From DASQUK01 sp046723645 (lineage in GTDB: Bacteria; Actinomycetota; Acidimicrobiia; Acidimicrobiales; VFJN01): a stretch of 48,692 nucleotides of DNA. This document shows, one piece after another, positions 31,748 through 39,085 of the stretch. The notes beneath the pieces were generated by a model. The model made no database searches. It was not told the DNA's origin and worked only from the letters and a program-made list of their open reading frames with translations. A program made the translations under genes and the position numbers. Every line of letters starts with the position of its first letter. The stretch's first letter is position 1. The DNA is taken from positions 1-48,692 of the forward strand of contig JBKOUY010000012.1 in assembly GCA_046723645.1 (NCBI GenBank), given 5' to 3'.

Positions 31748-33769
31748 TCAGGCGCTGGACGACCCCTCGGGCTCGCTCTCGTGGGTGTTCCCGCCGTCGC
31801 CCTCGCCCCCGGGAGAGGACTCGAGGGCGCGGTCGTCGAGGGGCTTTGACGGCGGACGCCGGTCATCGCCGCCGTCGGCCAGGCTGCGCATCAGGAGAGC
31901 GCCCAGCCCACCGATGACGCCGCCGGCATCGGCACCGACCTGAATGTCGGGCACGATCTTGACGTCGCCGGACGCGACCTCCCGCAGGGCGGCGACGAGC
32001 GCCGTCTGGGCCGCGCCGATCGCCTGGCGCTGCGCCTCGAAGCCCTTGGCTCGGGCAAGGCCCAGGGCCTGCTCCGCAGCCGCTTCGGCCTCGCCGACCG
32101 CCCGGGTGCGGGTCGCCTCTGCGCTGCCGGTCGTCGTGATCACGTCGGCCTGGCCCTGGGCACGGGCCCTCGCCGCCTGCGCGCTGGCCGTCTCGATGTC
32201 GATCGACACGTTCGCCTGGGCGAGCTGCGCCTGCATGTCGGCGACGCCGCGCTGCTGCTCGAGGTTGACCCGGGCCTCCTGGGCCGCCTGTTGCTGTGCG
32301 AACGTGCTCTTCTCCTGGGCGGCGATCTCGCGGCTGGTGAGCACCTGGACGAGGTCGGCCGGGAAGACCACGTCCTGGATGTACACGCCCCGTGTCTCGA
32401 CCTCGTAGCGGGACAGGTACTGCCGGATGTAGGCCTCGGCGGCGTGCTGGACCTCGTCGCGCTTCTCGATGAACTCGGTCGCACCCAACGTCTGCAGCTT
32501 GTTGCGGAAGTAGTTCCCCACGGCGGAGTGCAGCACCTCGTTCACGAGGTTCTGCATGGTGCCGACCATGCTGATGACCTTGGGCGCCCGGGTGTCGGGC
32601 ACGTGGATCTGCACCTGGAGGTCGATGCTGAAGGTGAACGCCTCCTTGCTCTTGGCGTCGATGCGCGAGAGCCGGGCATCGAGGCTGTGCGCCTCGCTCG
32701 TGGCGTGCGACCAGTTCAGCGTCAGGATCGAGGTGGGGACGATCTCGGCCTCGTAGATGCGCGGGTTGAGCGTGTACTTGCCGGTGCGCAACGGCTCGGA
32801 CCAGATGCCCTGGTGGCCGGGCTGAACGATCGAGCCGAACTTGAACTCCGCCCCCGACGTGTCCTCGGTCGGCAGGCCGACGTATGACTTGACGACGGCG
32901 ACCTCGCCTTGGCGCACCACGAGCATCTCTCGCAGCTCGACGTTGACGAGGAACGGATTCAACAGGTACGAGCCGTACAGCAGCGGGTCGTGTTGGAGCC
33001 CGATGCAGCCGCCGTTGTCGAGGAACGACTGGTAGTCCTGGTAGTTGTCGTGGAGGTCGTTCTTCGATCGCAGGACGGCCTGGATGATCTGGATGGCCGA
33101 GCCCGATGCCGACGCCTCCATCGCCTCGACATCGCTGAAACCGCCGATGCGGCTGGCGATGCCACCCGACGGCGGTCCCTCCAGCGTGGTCACGACGCCG
33201 ACGATGTCACGGTCGCCCTGGGGGGTGATGTGGACGACCTTGAGCATCGCCGGGTCGACCTGGTTGATGGCCCGGTCGGCCGCGTCCGACACGATCTCGC
33301 CGAAGACCTGATCGCTCGTGACCACCACGAACCCGATGGGGTGGACGGGCGCCGTCGTGCCCGGCGGAAGCACCGGCCGCTGGACGCCTCGCTGGCCGCC
33401 GCCGTCGAGGAACGCCCGGACGTCGGCGAAGTTGCCGAACTCCGCCCTGTAGACCGCCGACTTGGCACCCGTCGGCAGCCGGCTCCCGACCTGAGCGATC
33501 ACGAGGCCGATGTGGTCCGGCGGGATCTGGACCCAATCGTGGCGCTGCACGGCGTACACCGGCCACAGCTTGAAACGGAGGCCCGGCATGAGCAGGTCCG
33601 CCTGGAAGCCGGCCTCGCCCTTCAGGGCCAGGATCTGGTCGGCGGAGAGCCTCCTCCCGACGCGCTTGGTGACCAGCCCGATCTGTGCCGGGCCGATCGA
33701 ATGGAAGCTCGCCAGAACCACAGCGGCCAGCACGACGGCCACGGCAACGATGCCAATCGCAACGGCCAC
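31748..33769 (-). CDS. SPFH domain (flotillin-like) membrane protein
   Basis: A 673-residue protein with an N-terminal transmembrane helix (about 2-22). Two band-7/SPFH-like stretches follow (near 24-75 and 265-455, with VPTSILTLNWSHAT and FTFSIDLQVQIHVPD). A coiled coil rich in Ala, Gln and Glu runs through about 480-600, and the C-terminal tail is acidic and Ser/Pro-rich. Such proteins form membrane scaffolds. The GTG at 33769 follows a GGGGGAGG site. The gene is 15 bases downstream of an uncharacterised gene on the same strand, so the two probably form an operon. Confidence 0.85.
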   Translation of the reverse strand: MAVAIGIVAVAVVLAAVVLASFHSIGPAQIGLVTKRVGRRLSADQILALKGEAGFQADLLMPGLRFKLWPVYAVQRHDWVQIPPDHIGLVIAQVGSRLPTGAKSAVYRAEFGNFADVRAFLDGGGQRGVQRPVLPPGTTAPVHPIGFVVVTSDQVFGEIVSDAADRAINQVDPAMLKVVHITPQGDRDIVGVVTTLEGPPSGGIASRIGGFSDVEAMEASASGSAIQIIQAVLRSKNDLHDNYQDYQSFLDNGGCIGLQHDPLLYGSYLLNPFLVNVELREMLVVRQGEVAVVKSYVGLPTEDTSGAEFKFGSIVQPGHQGIWSEPLRTGKYTLNPRIYEAEIVPTSILTLNWSHATSEAHSLDARLSRIDAKSKEAFTFSIDLQVQIHVPDTRAPKVISMVGTMQNLVNEVLHSAVGNYFRNKLQTLGATEFIEKRDEVQHAAEAYIRQYLSRYEVETRGVYIQDVVFPADLVQVLTSREIAAQEKSTFAQQQAAQEARVNLEQQRGVADMQAQLAQANVSIDIETASAQAARARAQGQADVITTTGSAEATRTRAVGEAEAAAEQALGLARAKGFEAQRQAIGAAQTALVAALREVASGDVKIVPDIQVGADAGGVIGGLGALLMRSLADGGDDRRPPSKPLDDRALESSPGGEGDGGNTHESEPEGSSSA

Positions 33770-33784
33770 GCTGCCTCCCCCCGG

Positions 33785-34573
33785 TCAGCGGACGAAGATG
33801 TCGATGTCGCTCAACATAGCGAACCCCAGGTGAAGCCGACCCCGGACCTGCCGGCCGCCCGCCTCGAAGTCGACGCGACCGCCCGGGTAGACGACGGGGT
33901 CGAACGACGGGCCGCCCTCGTCCTCGACGATCGACCCGATCCGGACGACGGCGTGGCCGGGCAGGCGATCCTCGGCGCGCCATGTCTCCTCTGAGTATTC
34001 GGCCGTGACGAAGTAGCCGCCGCTGGGGTTGAACACGTCCTCGATGACCTGGAACACCGCGTCCCCCGTGCATGTGAGCACCAGCCGCCTGGCACACGTG
34101 GACGACACCTGGCCCCGGGAGACGGCCTCCCGAGCGTCGTGCTCCCGAAACAGCCCGAGCGTGAGGACCTCGTTCCTGGCCACGTCACGGGTGTCGAGGC
34201 GGCGTTCGACCCGAGCCCTTCGTGCCAGGTCCAGCCGCTCGCCGTCCCGGCGCGCCTCGGCCAGCCTGACCGATCGCTCGGACTCGAGGAAGGCGCTGAT
34301 CTCCTCGTCGCCGTAGACCTCCTCGATGACGGCCCACTGCCGCTCGGGCGGGAGCCGTGCGAAGATCGCCTGGGCGAGCTTCATGCGCTCGACCCGCGGG
34401 ATGCGGTCCATCAGCTCGACGAGCAGGTCACCGTGCGCCGAGGGATCCGCAGCGATGCGGGCGACCTCGGCCTGGATCTCCCGGGCCAGCTCGAGGAACG
34501 GACCGGCTTCGTCGACATCCGAACCCGGCTCGTTGATCTCAGCCTCCCGACGGGCTCCTCGAACTCGCTTCAT
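33785..34573 (-). CDS. Protein of unknown function, partner of the SPFH gene
   Basis: A 262-residue soluble protein with no signal peptide or membrane helix. Residues 1 to about 130 are strongly helical and charged (MKLAQAIFARLPPERQWAVIEEVYGDEEIS). The C-terminal half looks beta-rich (LVLTCTGDAVFQVIEDVFNPSGGYFVTAEYSEE) and ends in HLGFAMLSDIDIFVR. No family is recognised. Codon use is like its neighbours. The start is the ATG at 34573, since the longer frame has only a TTG. It is encoded immediately before the flotillin-like protein, so it may regulate or bind that scaffold. That is inference from position. Confidence 0.65.
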   Translation of the reverse strand: MKRVRGARREAEINEPGSDVDEAGPFLELAREIQAEVARIAADPSAHGDLLVELMDRIPRVERMKLAQAIFARLPPERQWAVIEEVYGDEEISAFLESERSVRLAEARRDGERLDLARRARVERRLDTRDVARNEVLTLGLFREHDAREAVSRGQVSSTCARRLVLTCTGDAVFQVIEDVFNPSGGYFVTAEYSEETWRAEDRLPGHAVVRIGSIVEDEGGPSFDPVVYPGGRVDFEAGGRQVRGRLHLGFAMLSDIDIFVR

Positions 34574-34645
34574 GTCCCGACCGAACGTTAGACGCCGGCC
34601 AGGCCCGGCCGGCCGGTCTCGCTCATCCCTCCCAGCGGGTCGCCG

Positions 34646-34672
34646 CGTCACATCCGCCACGTCTGCGGCGTC
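34646..34672 (+). promoter_or_regulatory. ECF41-type promoter in front of its own sigma factor
   Basis: CGTCACA (34646-34652), a 16-base spacer and CGTC (34669-34672) match the published ECF41 target promoter (TGTCACA-N16-CGTC) in all but the first base. It ends 37 bases before the start of the ECF41 gene, so the sigma factor probably transcribes itself. Confidence 0.8.
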
Positions 34673-34709
34673 TAGGTGTATGACGCCGCGCAATGGAGGA
34701 ATGTGACCG

Positions 34710-35588
34710 ATGAACGAGCGCCAATGGCTGGCGGAACGGTTCGAGGAGCACCGACCGCGCCTGCGAGCGGTGGCGTATCGGATGCTGGGCTCGTTGAGCG
34801 CGGCTGACGATGCCGTTCAGGAGGCGTGGATACGCCTCGGTCGCTCGGACGCGGGCGACATCGACAATCTCGGCGGATGGCTCACGACGGTGGTCGGACG
34901 GGTGTCACTCGACATGCTGCGCTCGCGCCGGAGGCGGCACGAGGAGCCACCGGGCGTGCACCTGCCGGAACCGATCCTCGATCCCGTGGACGGTACGGAT
35001 CCCGAGCACGAGGCACTGCTGTCGGACTCGGTGGGGATGGCCATGCTCGTGGTCCTCGAGACGCTGAGCCCGCCCGAGCGGCTCGCGTTCGTGCTCCACG
35101 ACATGTTCGCCGTGCCCTTCGAGGAGATCGCTCCGATCGTCGGCCGCTCCCCCGAGGCAGCCCGCCAGCTCGCCAGCCGTGGGCGTCGCCGCGTCCAGGG
35201 CGAGGGAACGGTTCCCGACGCGGACCTCGAGACCCAACGCACGGTCGCCGAGGCGTTCATCGCAGCCGCGCGGGACGGCGACTTCGAGGCACTGCTGGAA
35301 GTGCTGGACCCGGACGTCGTCCTTCGGGCCGACCTGGGCCCCCTCGGCGGTTCGAGGGAGGTGCATGGCGCGGTGGCCGTTGCCCGCCAAGCACGCAGCT
35401 ACTCGCAGCTCGGCCTGGTCACCCGGCCGGCACTCGTCAACGGCACCGTCGGGGCCGTCTCCACCCTCGACGGCGAGCCGTTCTCGGTCGGTGCGCTCAC
35501 GATCAGCGCCGGGAAGATCGTCGAGATCGACATCCTCGCCGACCCCGAGCGCCTCCGACAGCTCGATCTGGCGATCCTCGATGCCTGA
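34710..35588 (+). CDS. RNA polymerase sigma factor, ECF41 group
   Basis: A 292-residue sigma factor. Region 2 lies near residues 10-75 and region 4 near 110-165 (LPPERLAFVLHDMF-like SPPERLAFVLHDMFAVPFEEIAPIVGRS). A C-terminal SnoaL-like domain (about 175-292) replaces an anti-sigma factor in this group. The ECF41 linker signature WLPEP appears as HLPEP (84-88), and the C-terminal NPDKL motif appears as ADPERL (277-282). The C-terminal domain both inhibits and supports activity. Known relatives drive carboxymuconolactone decarboxylase, oxidoreductase or epimerase genes, and none is adjacent here. An ECF41 promoter lies upstream. Confidence 0.92.
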   Translation: MNERQWLAERFEEHRPRLRAVAYRMLGSLSAADDAVQEAWIRLGRSDAGDIDNLGGWLTTVVGRVSLDMLRSRRRRHEEPPGVHLPEPILDPVDGTDPEHEALLSDSVGMAMLVVLETLSPPERLAFVLHDMFAVPFEEIAPIVGRSPEAARQLASRGRRRVQGEGTVPDADLETQRTVAEAFIAAARDGDFEALLEVLDPDVVLRADLGPLGGSREVHGAVAVARQARSYSQLGLVTRPALVNGTVGAVSTLDGEPFSVGALTISAGKIVEIDILADPERLRQLDLAILDA

Positions 35589-35621
35589 GGGTGGGCGCCG
35601 AAGGCGTGCGAGGCTGCAGAG

Positions 35622-36398
35622 GTGGGACGCGTGTGGTCACGGGTGGTCCGGCCGCTGGTAGGAGGGCGTGCCTCGCCCCGCGTGGCCGGATATCCGGCGT
35701 CGCCCAACCGGGCCTCGTCGCTGCACCTGCACTGGGAGCTTCCCGCCGGGTCCGGCGACGTGGTGGCGGCCTCCGCGACGCTGACGGTCGAGGCCGCGCC
35801 GGCCGTTCCCGACCTCTACTTCTGGGCGCTCCAGGCGTCCTTCGTCGACGGCGCCGGCCGGCGCCGCGGTGGCGCCCACCTCGGGCTGCAGTGGTATCCC
35901 CAGCACCCGGGATCCCGCGCGGTGAACTGGGGCGGCTACGGACCGGACGGTCGGATCCTCGACGGCTCGGCCTCGCCGCTGCCCAGCGCCACGGGCAACC
36001 CCAACACCCGCGACCTGTGGTGGGAGCCCGGCCAGCCCTACACGCTCAGCATCGACCGCGCCGCGGAGGGGGGCTGGGCCGGCACCGTTGGCGGCGTGCG
36101 CGTCCGCGCGCTGGCGGCAGGTGGCGACAGGCTCGAGGCCCTGATGGTCTGGTCGGAGGTGTTCGCCCGGTGCGACGCCCCGCCCGTCGCCGTCCGCTGG
36201 TCGGGCTTCCGGGCGACGACCGCGCAGGGCCGGATAGTTGCACCGGTCGCCGTGCACGTGAACTACCAGCGCCGTGCGGATGGGGGGTGTGACAACTCGA
36301 CAGCGCTCGCCGCTGGCGACGCGGTGCGGCAGATCACCGGCACCGAGCGACTGGTGCCCCAGGGCGCCCGCCTCGCGCTCGGCACGTCCCCAACGTGA
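35622..36398 (+). CDS. Protein of unknown function, DUF3472-like in part
   Basis: A 258-residue protein without signal peptide or membrane helix. It is rich in tryptophan and beta-strand-like segments (ASSLHLHWELPAG, DLYFWALQASFVDGAGR, GAHLGLQWYPQHPG, NTRDLWWEPGQPYTLSI). The pattern recalls DUF3472, a beta-sandwich family of unknown role, but the match is weak. The GTG at 35622 or the in-frame GTG at 35631 may start it. It begins 33 bases after the ECF41 gene in the same direction, making it the best candidate for a co-transcribed ECF41 target. A strong hairpin follows its stop. Confidence 0.6.
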   Translation: MGRVWSRVVRPLVGGRASPRVAGYPASPNRASSLHLHWELPAGSGDVVAASATLTVEAAPAVPDLYFWALQASFVDGAGRRRGGAHLGLQWYPQHPGSRAVNWGGYGPDGRILDGSASPLPSATGNPNTRDLWWEPGQPYTLSIDRAAEGGWAGTVGGVRVRALAAGGDRLEALMVWSEVFARCDAPPVAVRWSGFRATTAQGRIVAPVAVHVNYQRRADGGCDNSTALAAGDAVRQITGTERLVPQGARLALGTSPT

Positions 36399-36429
36399 CA
36401 ACGACGTGGCCGTCGTCGCGGGAACGCGC

Positions 36430-36476
36430 TTCCTGGCGCAGTCTTGGTTGCCCAGCAACCAGTTCTGCGCCAGGAA
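36430..36476. terminator. Two-tier hairpin between convergent genes
   Basis: An outer 12-bp perfect stem (36430-36441 with 36465-36476) and an inner 6-bp stem (GGTTGC 36446-36451 with GCAACC 36455-36460) are separated by a symmetric 4-base internal loop. It ends 4 bases before the YceI stop and 31 bases after the previous gene, so it can terminate both directions. Confidence 0.75.
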
Positions 36477-36480
36477 CGTG

Positions 36481-37044
36481 CTACGGCTTGCGCACCGCTT
36501 CGACTTCGACCTCGAGGCGGATCTCCTTGGAGACCACCAGTCCGCCGTTGTCGAGGATCATGTTCCACGTGAGGCCCCAGTCCTCGCGGTCGAGAGTGCC
36601 GTGGGCGCTGAAGACCGCCCGATCGCCGCCCCAGGGATCGCGGACGTGGCCGAGGTACTCGACCTCGAGGGTCACGGGCTTGGTCACGCCCTTGATGGTG
36701 AGGTCCCCCGTGACCGTGCCGGCACTGCCGGTCCGGGTGACGCTCGTCGAGCGGAGGGTGGCGGTCGGGTGGTTCTCGACGTCGAAGAAGTCTGCGGAAC
36801 GGAGGTGGTCGTCACGCGTCTGGTCGCCCGAGGTCACGGAACGCATGTCGATGTCGACCTCGAGCGTCGACTCGGTGAGGTCGTCGGCGAGCACGATCGC
36901 GCCGGAGACACCGGTGAACCGGCCGCGGACCTTGGTGAGCATGAAGTGGCGTCCGACGAACGCGACCTCGGCGTGGCTCGGATCGATCTCCCAGGCACCG
37001 GTGGCGGGCAGGTCGACGCCGTCGAGCGAACGGGTGGCTGTCAT
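36481..37044 (-). CDS. YceI family protein
   Basis: A 187-residue lipocalin-like beta-barrel of the YceI family, which binds long isoprenoid or lipid chains. WEIDPSHAEVAFVGRHFMLTKVRGRFTGVSGAI is the family start. RDDHLRSADFFDVENHP and the C-terminal TWNMILDNGGLVVSKEIRLEVEVEAVRKP are also hallmark blocks. No signal peptide is visible, so this version is cytosolic, as in many actinobacteria. It is divergent from a MarR regulator across two palindromes, and related YceI genes are often MarR targets. Confidence 0.93.
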   Translation of the reverse strand: MTATRSLDGVDLPATGAWEIDPSHAEVAFVGRHFMLTKVRGRFTGVSGAIVLADDLTESTLEVDIDMRSVTSGDQTRDDHLRSADFFDVENHPTATLRSTSVTRTGSAGTVTGDLTIKGVTKPVTLEVEYLGHVRDPWGGDRAVFSAHGTLDREDWGLTWNMILDNGGLVVSKEIRLEVEVEAVRKP

Positions 37045-37071
37045 GTGGATTTCCTCTCGTAGGAGTCACTT

Positions 37072-37112
37072 TATGTGCGTGCGCACATAGTCTACTTTGC
37101 GTGCGTGCGCAC
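37072..37112. promoter_or_regulatory. Two palindromic MarR-type operators
   Basis: TATGTGCG-TG-CGCACATA (37072-37089) is an 18-bp site with perfect 8-bp arms. GTGCG-TG-CGCAC (37101-37112) repeats the core with 5-bp arms, and the centres are 26 bases apart. Both lie in the 91-base gap between yceI and marR, so one dimer could sit on each promoter. Confidence 0.75.
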
Positions 37113-37135
37113 ACAACCCGTGCCACCATGCATCC

Positions 37136-37588
37136 ATGGCGCATGACGACGAGGACGACATCGCCGCGTGGCGGGCACTTCTGCTGGCGCAGAACGCCGT
37201 GCTCCGTGCCATCGAGGCCGACCTCGAACGAGCCGGATGTGTCCCGCTGAGCTGGTACGACGTCCTCCTCGAGTTGAATGCCGCCGAGGATCGCCGACTG
37301 CGGATGCAGGCGCTGGCGAGGCGGACGGTCCTGTCGCGCACGCGGGTCAGCCGGCTCGTCGAGGACCTGGTTGCCGAGGGCTACGTCAGCCGTGCCCCCG
37401 ACCCGGCCGACGGCCGGGCGTCATTCGCGATGCTCACTCCGGCGGGCCGCACCGCCCTCCGCAAGGCGGCACCCATCTACCTGGAAGGCATCCGCCGCCA
37501 CTTCACCGACCACCTCACCGCCTCCGAGCGCTGCCGGCTGGTGACGACCCTCGGCAAGGTCATCGCTGCGCACCAGCCCACGAAGTGA
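37136..37588 (+). CDS. MarR family transcriptional regulator
   Basis: A 150-residue winged-helix regulator. LSWYDVLLELNAAEDRRLRMQALARRTVLSRTRVSRLVEDLVAEGYVSRAPDPADGRASFAMLTPAGR covers the recognition helix, the wing and the conserved Asp-Gly-Arg of the wing. The N- and C-terminal helices form the dimer interface. There is no cysteine of the OhrR peroxide-sensing type at the usual N-terminal place, although Cys35 is present. The ATG at 37136 has no clear ribosome-binding site. It probably represses itself and yceI. Confidence 0.92.
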   Translation: MAHDDEDDIAAWRALLLAQNAVLRAIEADLERAGCVPLSWYDVLLELNAAEDRRLRMQALARRTVLSRTRVSRLVEDLVAEGYVSRAPDPADGRASFAMLTPAGRTALRKAAPIYLEGIRRHFTDHLTASERCRLVTTLGKVIAAHQPTK

Positions 37589-37632
37589 AAGGCGTCACAG
37601 CGGGGGCACGGACTGCGTCCAATCCAGACAGG

Positions 37633-37653
37633 GCCACCAACACCGCAGGTGGC
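37633..37653. terminator. Short hairpin between convergent genes
   Basis: GCCACC (37633-37638) pairs with GGTGGC (37648-37653) around a 9-base loop, 44 bases after the marR stop and 9 bases from the stop of the membrane protein on the other strand. It is a modest stem, so terminator function is tentative. Confidence 0.4.
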
Positions 37654-37662
37654 AGGGTGTGC

Positions 37663-38169
37663 CTACTTCAGGGCGCGCTGCGCCGCCTTCTGGAACGTTC
37701 GCTCGGCCCTGGTGGTCCCGTCGATCAGCCGGCCCGCCTCGGCCTTCTGATCACCGTCGTCGTATCGAGGAGGCGGCTCCCAGCCGTCGATCTCGTCGAG
37801 GACATCACGGAACGCGTTGCCCACCTCCTTGGCAGCATCCTCGACGCCGCTGGGACCCAGCAGGGTTATCTGACCGGTGATGACCTGGAGGCGGCGGGCG
37901 ACGTCTCGGGTCTTGGCGCGCTCCGACCTGAACTCCTCGGCATCGTGCAGGTCCCCCAGGCGGCGGGACTGCTCACGCAGGTCGTTCAGGACGCTCAGGA
38001 AGCCGGCGTAGGCATCGAGGCGGCGGTCACGTCGCCACGACTGGGTGCCGCTGCGGCGCTCCCACGTCTTGCCCAGCCAGACGCCGAGCAGTGCGATCAC
38101 GCCCGGAACCCCGTACGTGATGAGCTGCTCGACGGTCGACGCGTTCTCGTTCAACCCCAGCACCCCCAT
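37663..38169 (-). CDS. Small membrane-anchored protein of unknown function
   Basis: A 168-residue protein (169 if the GTG at 38172 is used) with one N-terminal transmembrane helix (about 16-33, ITYGVPGVIALLGVWLGK). A long, highly charged helical cytosolic part follows (WRRDRRLDAYAGFLSVLNDLREQSRRLGDLHDAEEF...). A short conserved-looking QVITGQITLLGPSGVEDAAKEVGNAF lies near residue 96. This layout, a helix followed by 'RRLDAYAGFL', is common among actinobacterial orphan membrane proteins, but no function is known. It is convergent with marR. Confidence 0.6.
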   Translation of the reverse strand: MGVLGLNENASTVEQLITYGVPGVIALLGVWLGKTWERRSGTQSWRRDRRLDAYAGFLSVLNDLREQSRRLGDLHDAEEFRSERAKTRDVARRLQVITGQITLLGPSGVEDAAKEVGNAFRDVLDEIDGWEPPPRYDDGDQKAEAGRLIDGTTRAERTFQKAAQRALK

Positions 38170-38216
38170 CACGCCATCCTGTCACGATGTCCGGCCCGCC
38201 ACCGGCGGTCGGCGGC

Positions 38217-38290
38217 GCCGACCCGAGCGTCAGCTCGGGAGGCTGGCGGTGGTGCCGACCCGAGCGTCAGCTCGGGAGGCTGGCGGTGGT
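38217..38290. repeat. 37-bp perfect tandem duplication carrying a stop codon and hairpin
   Basis: Two identical 37-bp copies, 38217-38253 and 38254-38290, lie end to end. Each contains CCCGAGC-GTCA-GCTCGGG, a 7-bp perfect stem with a 4-base loop. The TGA stop of the adjacent SDR gene falls in the loop of the inner copy (38259-38276), and the outer copy (38222-38239) is a duplicate downstream of the stop. The pair probably forms a double terminator. Confidence 0.9.
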
Positions 38291-39016
38291 GCCGCCGTCG
38301 ATCGGGATGACGGCGCCCGTGATGTAGGCAGCCCGGTCCGAGGCGAGGAACGACGCCAGCTCGGCCACCTCCTCGGGCTGCCCCGCCCGCTTCAACGCCG
38401 AGCCGGCCACCAGGGCGGGGAACCGCTCGGCTGCGCCCTTCCCACCGGACATCTCGGTCTCGATGAAGCCTGGGCAGATGGCATTGGCCCGGATGCCCTG
38501 CTCGCCGTACTCGATGGCGGCGGCCTTGGTGAAGGAGATGACTCCCGCCTTGGCGGCCGAGTAGACGCTGGTCGGGAGGCGCGATCCGTTCATGCCGCCG
38601 ATCGACGACCAGTTCAGGATCACGCCGCCGCCGCCGGGAACCATCGCCCTGATGCCGTGCTTGGTCCCGAGCATGACGCCGCGCAGGTCGACGGCCATGA
38701 TGCGCTCGTAGTCGTCGAGCGTCACGTCGGCCACCGGCTGCGCCCCGGCGACCCCGGCCACGTTCAGCACGGCATCGACCCGCCCGAACGCCTCCAGTGC
38801 GGCGGCGAACATGGCTTCGACCCGGGGCTCGTCGGTGACGTCGACACGGAAGGGCAGGGCCGCCTCGCCGAGCCCGGCGGCGGTCTCCTCCTCCCTCCCG
38901 CTGATGTCGGCGGCGAGGACGCTCGCACCCTCCCGCACGAAGACCGCGGCCGCTGCGCGTGCCATCCCCGACCCGGCGCCGGTGATGACGGCGACCTTGC
39001 CGTCGAGCTCTCCCAT
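38267..39016 (-). CDS. SDR family NAD(P)-dependent dehydrogenase
   Basis: A 249-residue classical short-chain dehydrogenase. VAVITGAGSGMARA (8-21) is the nucleotide motif, and VLNVAGVAG replaces the usual NNAG motif with a variant. SSIGG, then SVYSAAKAG, carry the catalytic Ser, Tyr and Lys. AICPGFIETEM and GAVIPIDGGTT complete the family pattern. The ATG at 39016 has a GGGGAGGAG site. It is divergent from the FAD subunit of the molybdenum hydroxylase, with the shared 24-bp operator between them. It may oxidise or reduce the hydroxylase product. Substrate unknown. Confidence 0.9.
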   Translation of the reverse strand: MGELDGKVAVITGAGSGMARAAAAVFVREGASVLAADISGREEETAAGLGEAALPFRVDVTDEPRVEAMFAAALEAFGRVDAVLNVAGVAGAQPVADVTLDDYERIMAVDLRGVMLGTKHGIRAMVPGGGGVILNWSSIGGMNGSRLPTSVYSAAKAGVISFTKAAAIEYGEQGIRANAICPGFIETEMSGGKGAAERFPALVAGSALKRAGQPEEVAELASFLASDRAAYITGAVIPIDGGTTASLPS

Positions 39017-39035
39017 CGGTCTCCTCCCCGCTCCG

Positions 39036-39059
39036 CGTGCTGTGCGAGTGCTTAGCACG
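39036..39059. promoter_or_regulatory. 24-bp operator, copy 1 (divergent SDR / hydroxylase promoter)
   Basis: Outer arms CGTGCT and AGCACG are perfectly complementary across 12 bases, with an inner GTGCT-T-AGCAC palindrome at 39048-39058. It matches copy 2 (42774-42797) at 21 of 24 positions. The two differing end bases change together (C..G here, T..A in copy 2), keeping the arms paired. Confidence 0.85.
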
Positions 39060-39085
39060 ACTGGTACCGTGCCGCCGCACCCGCT

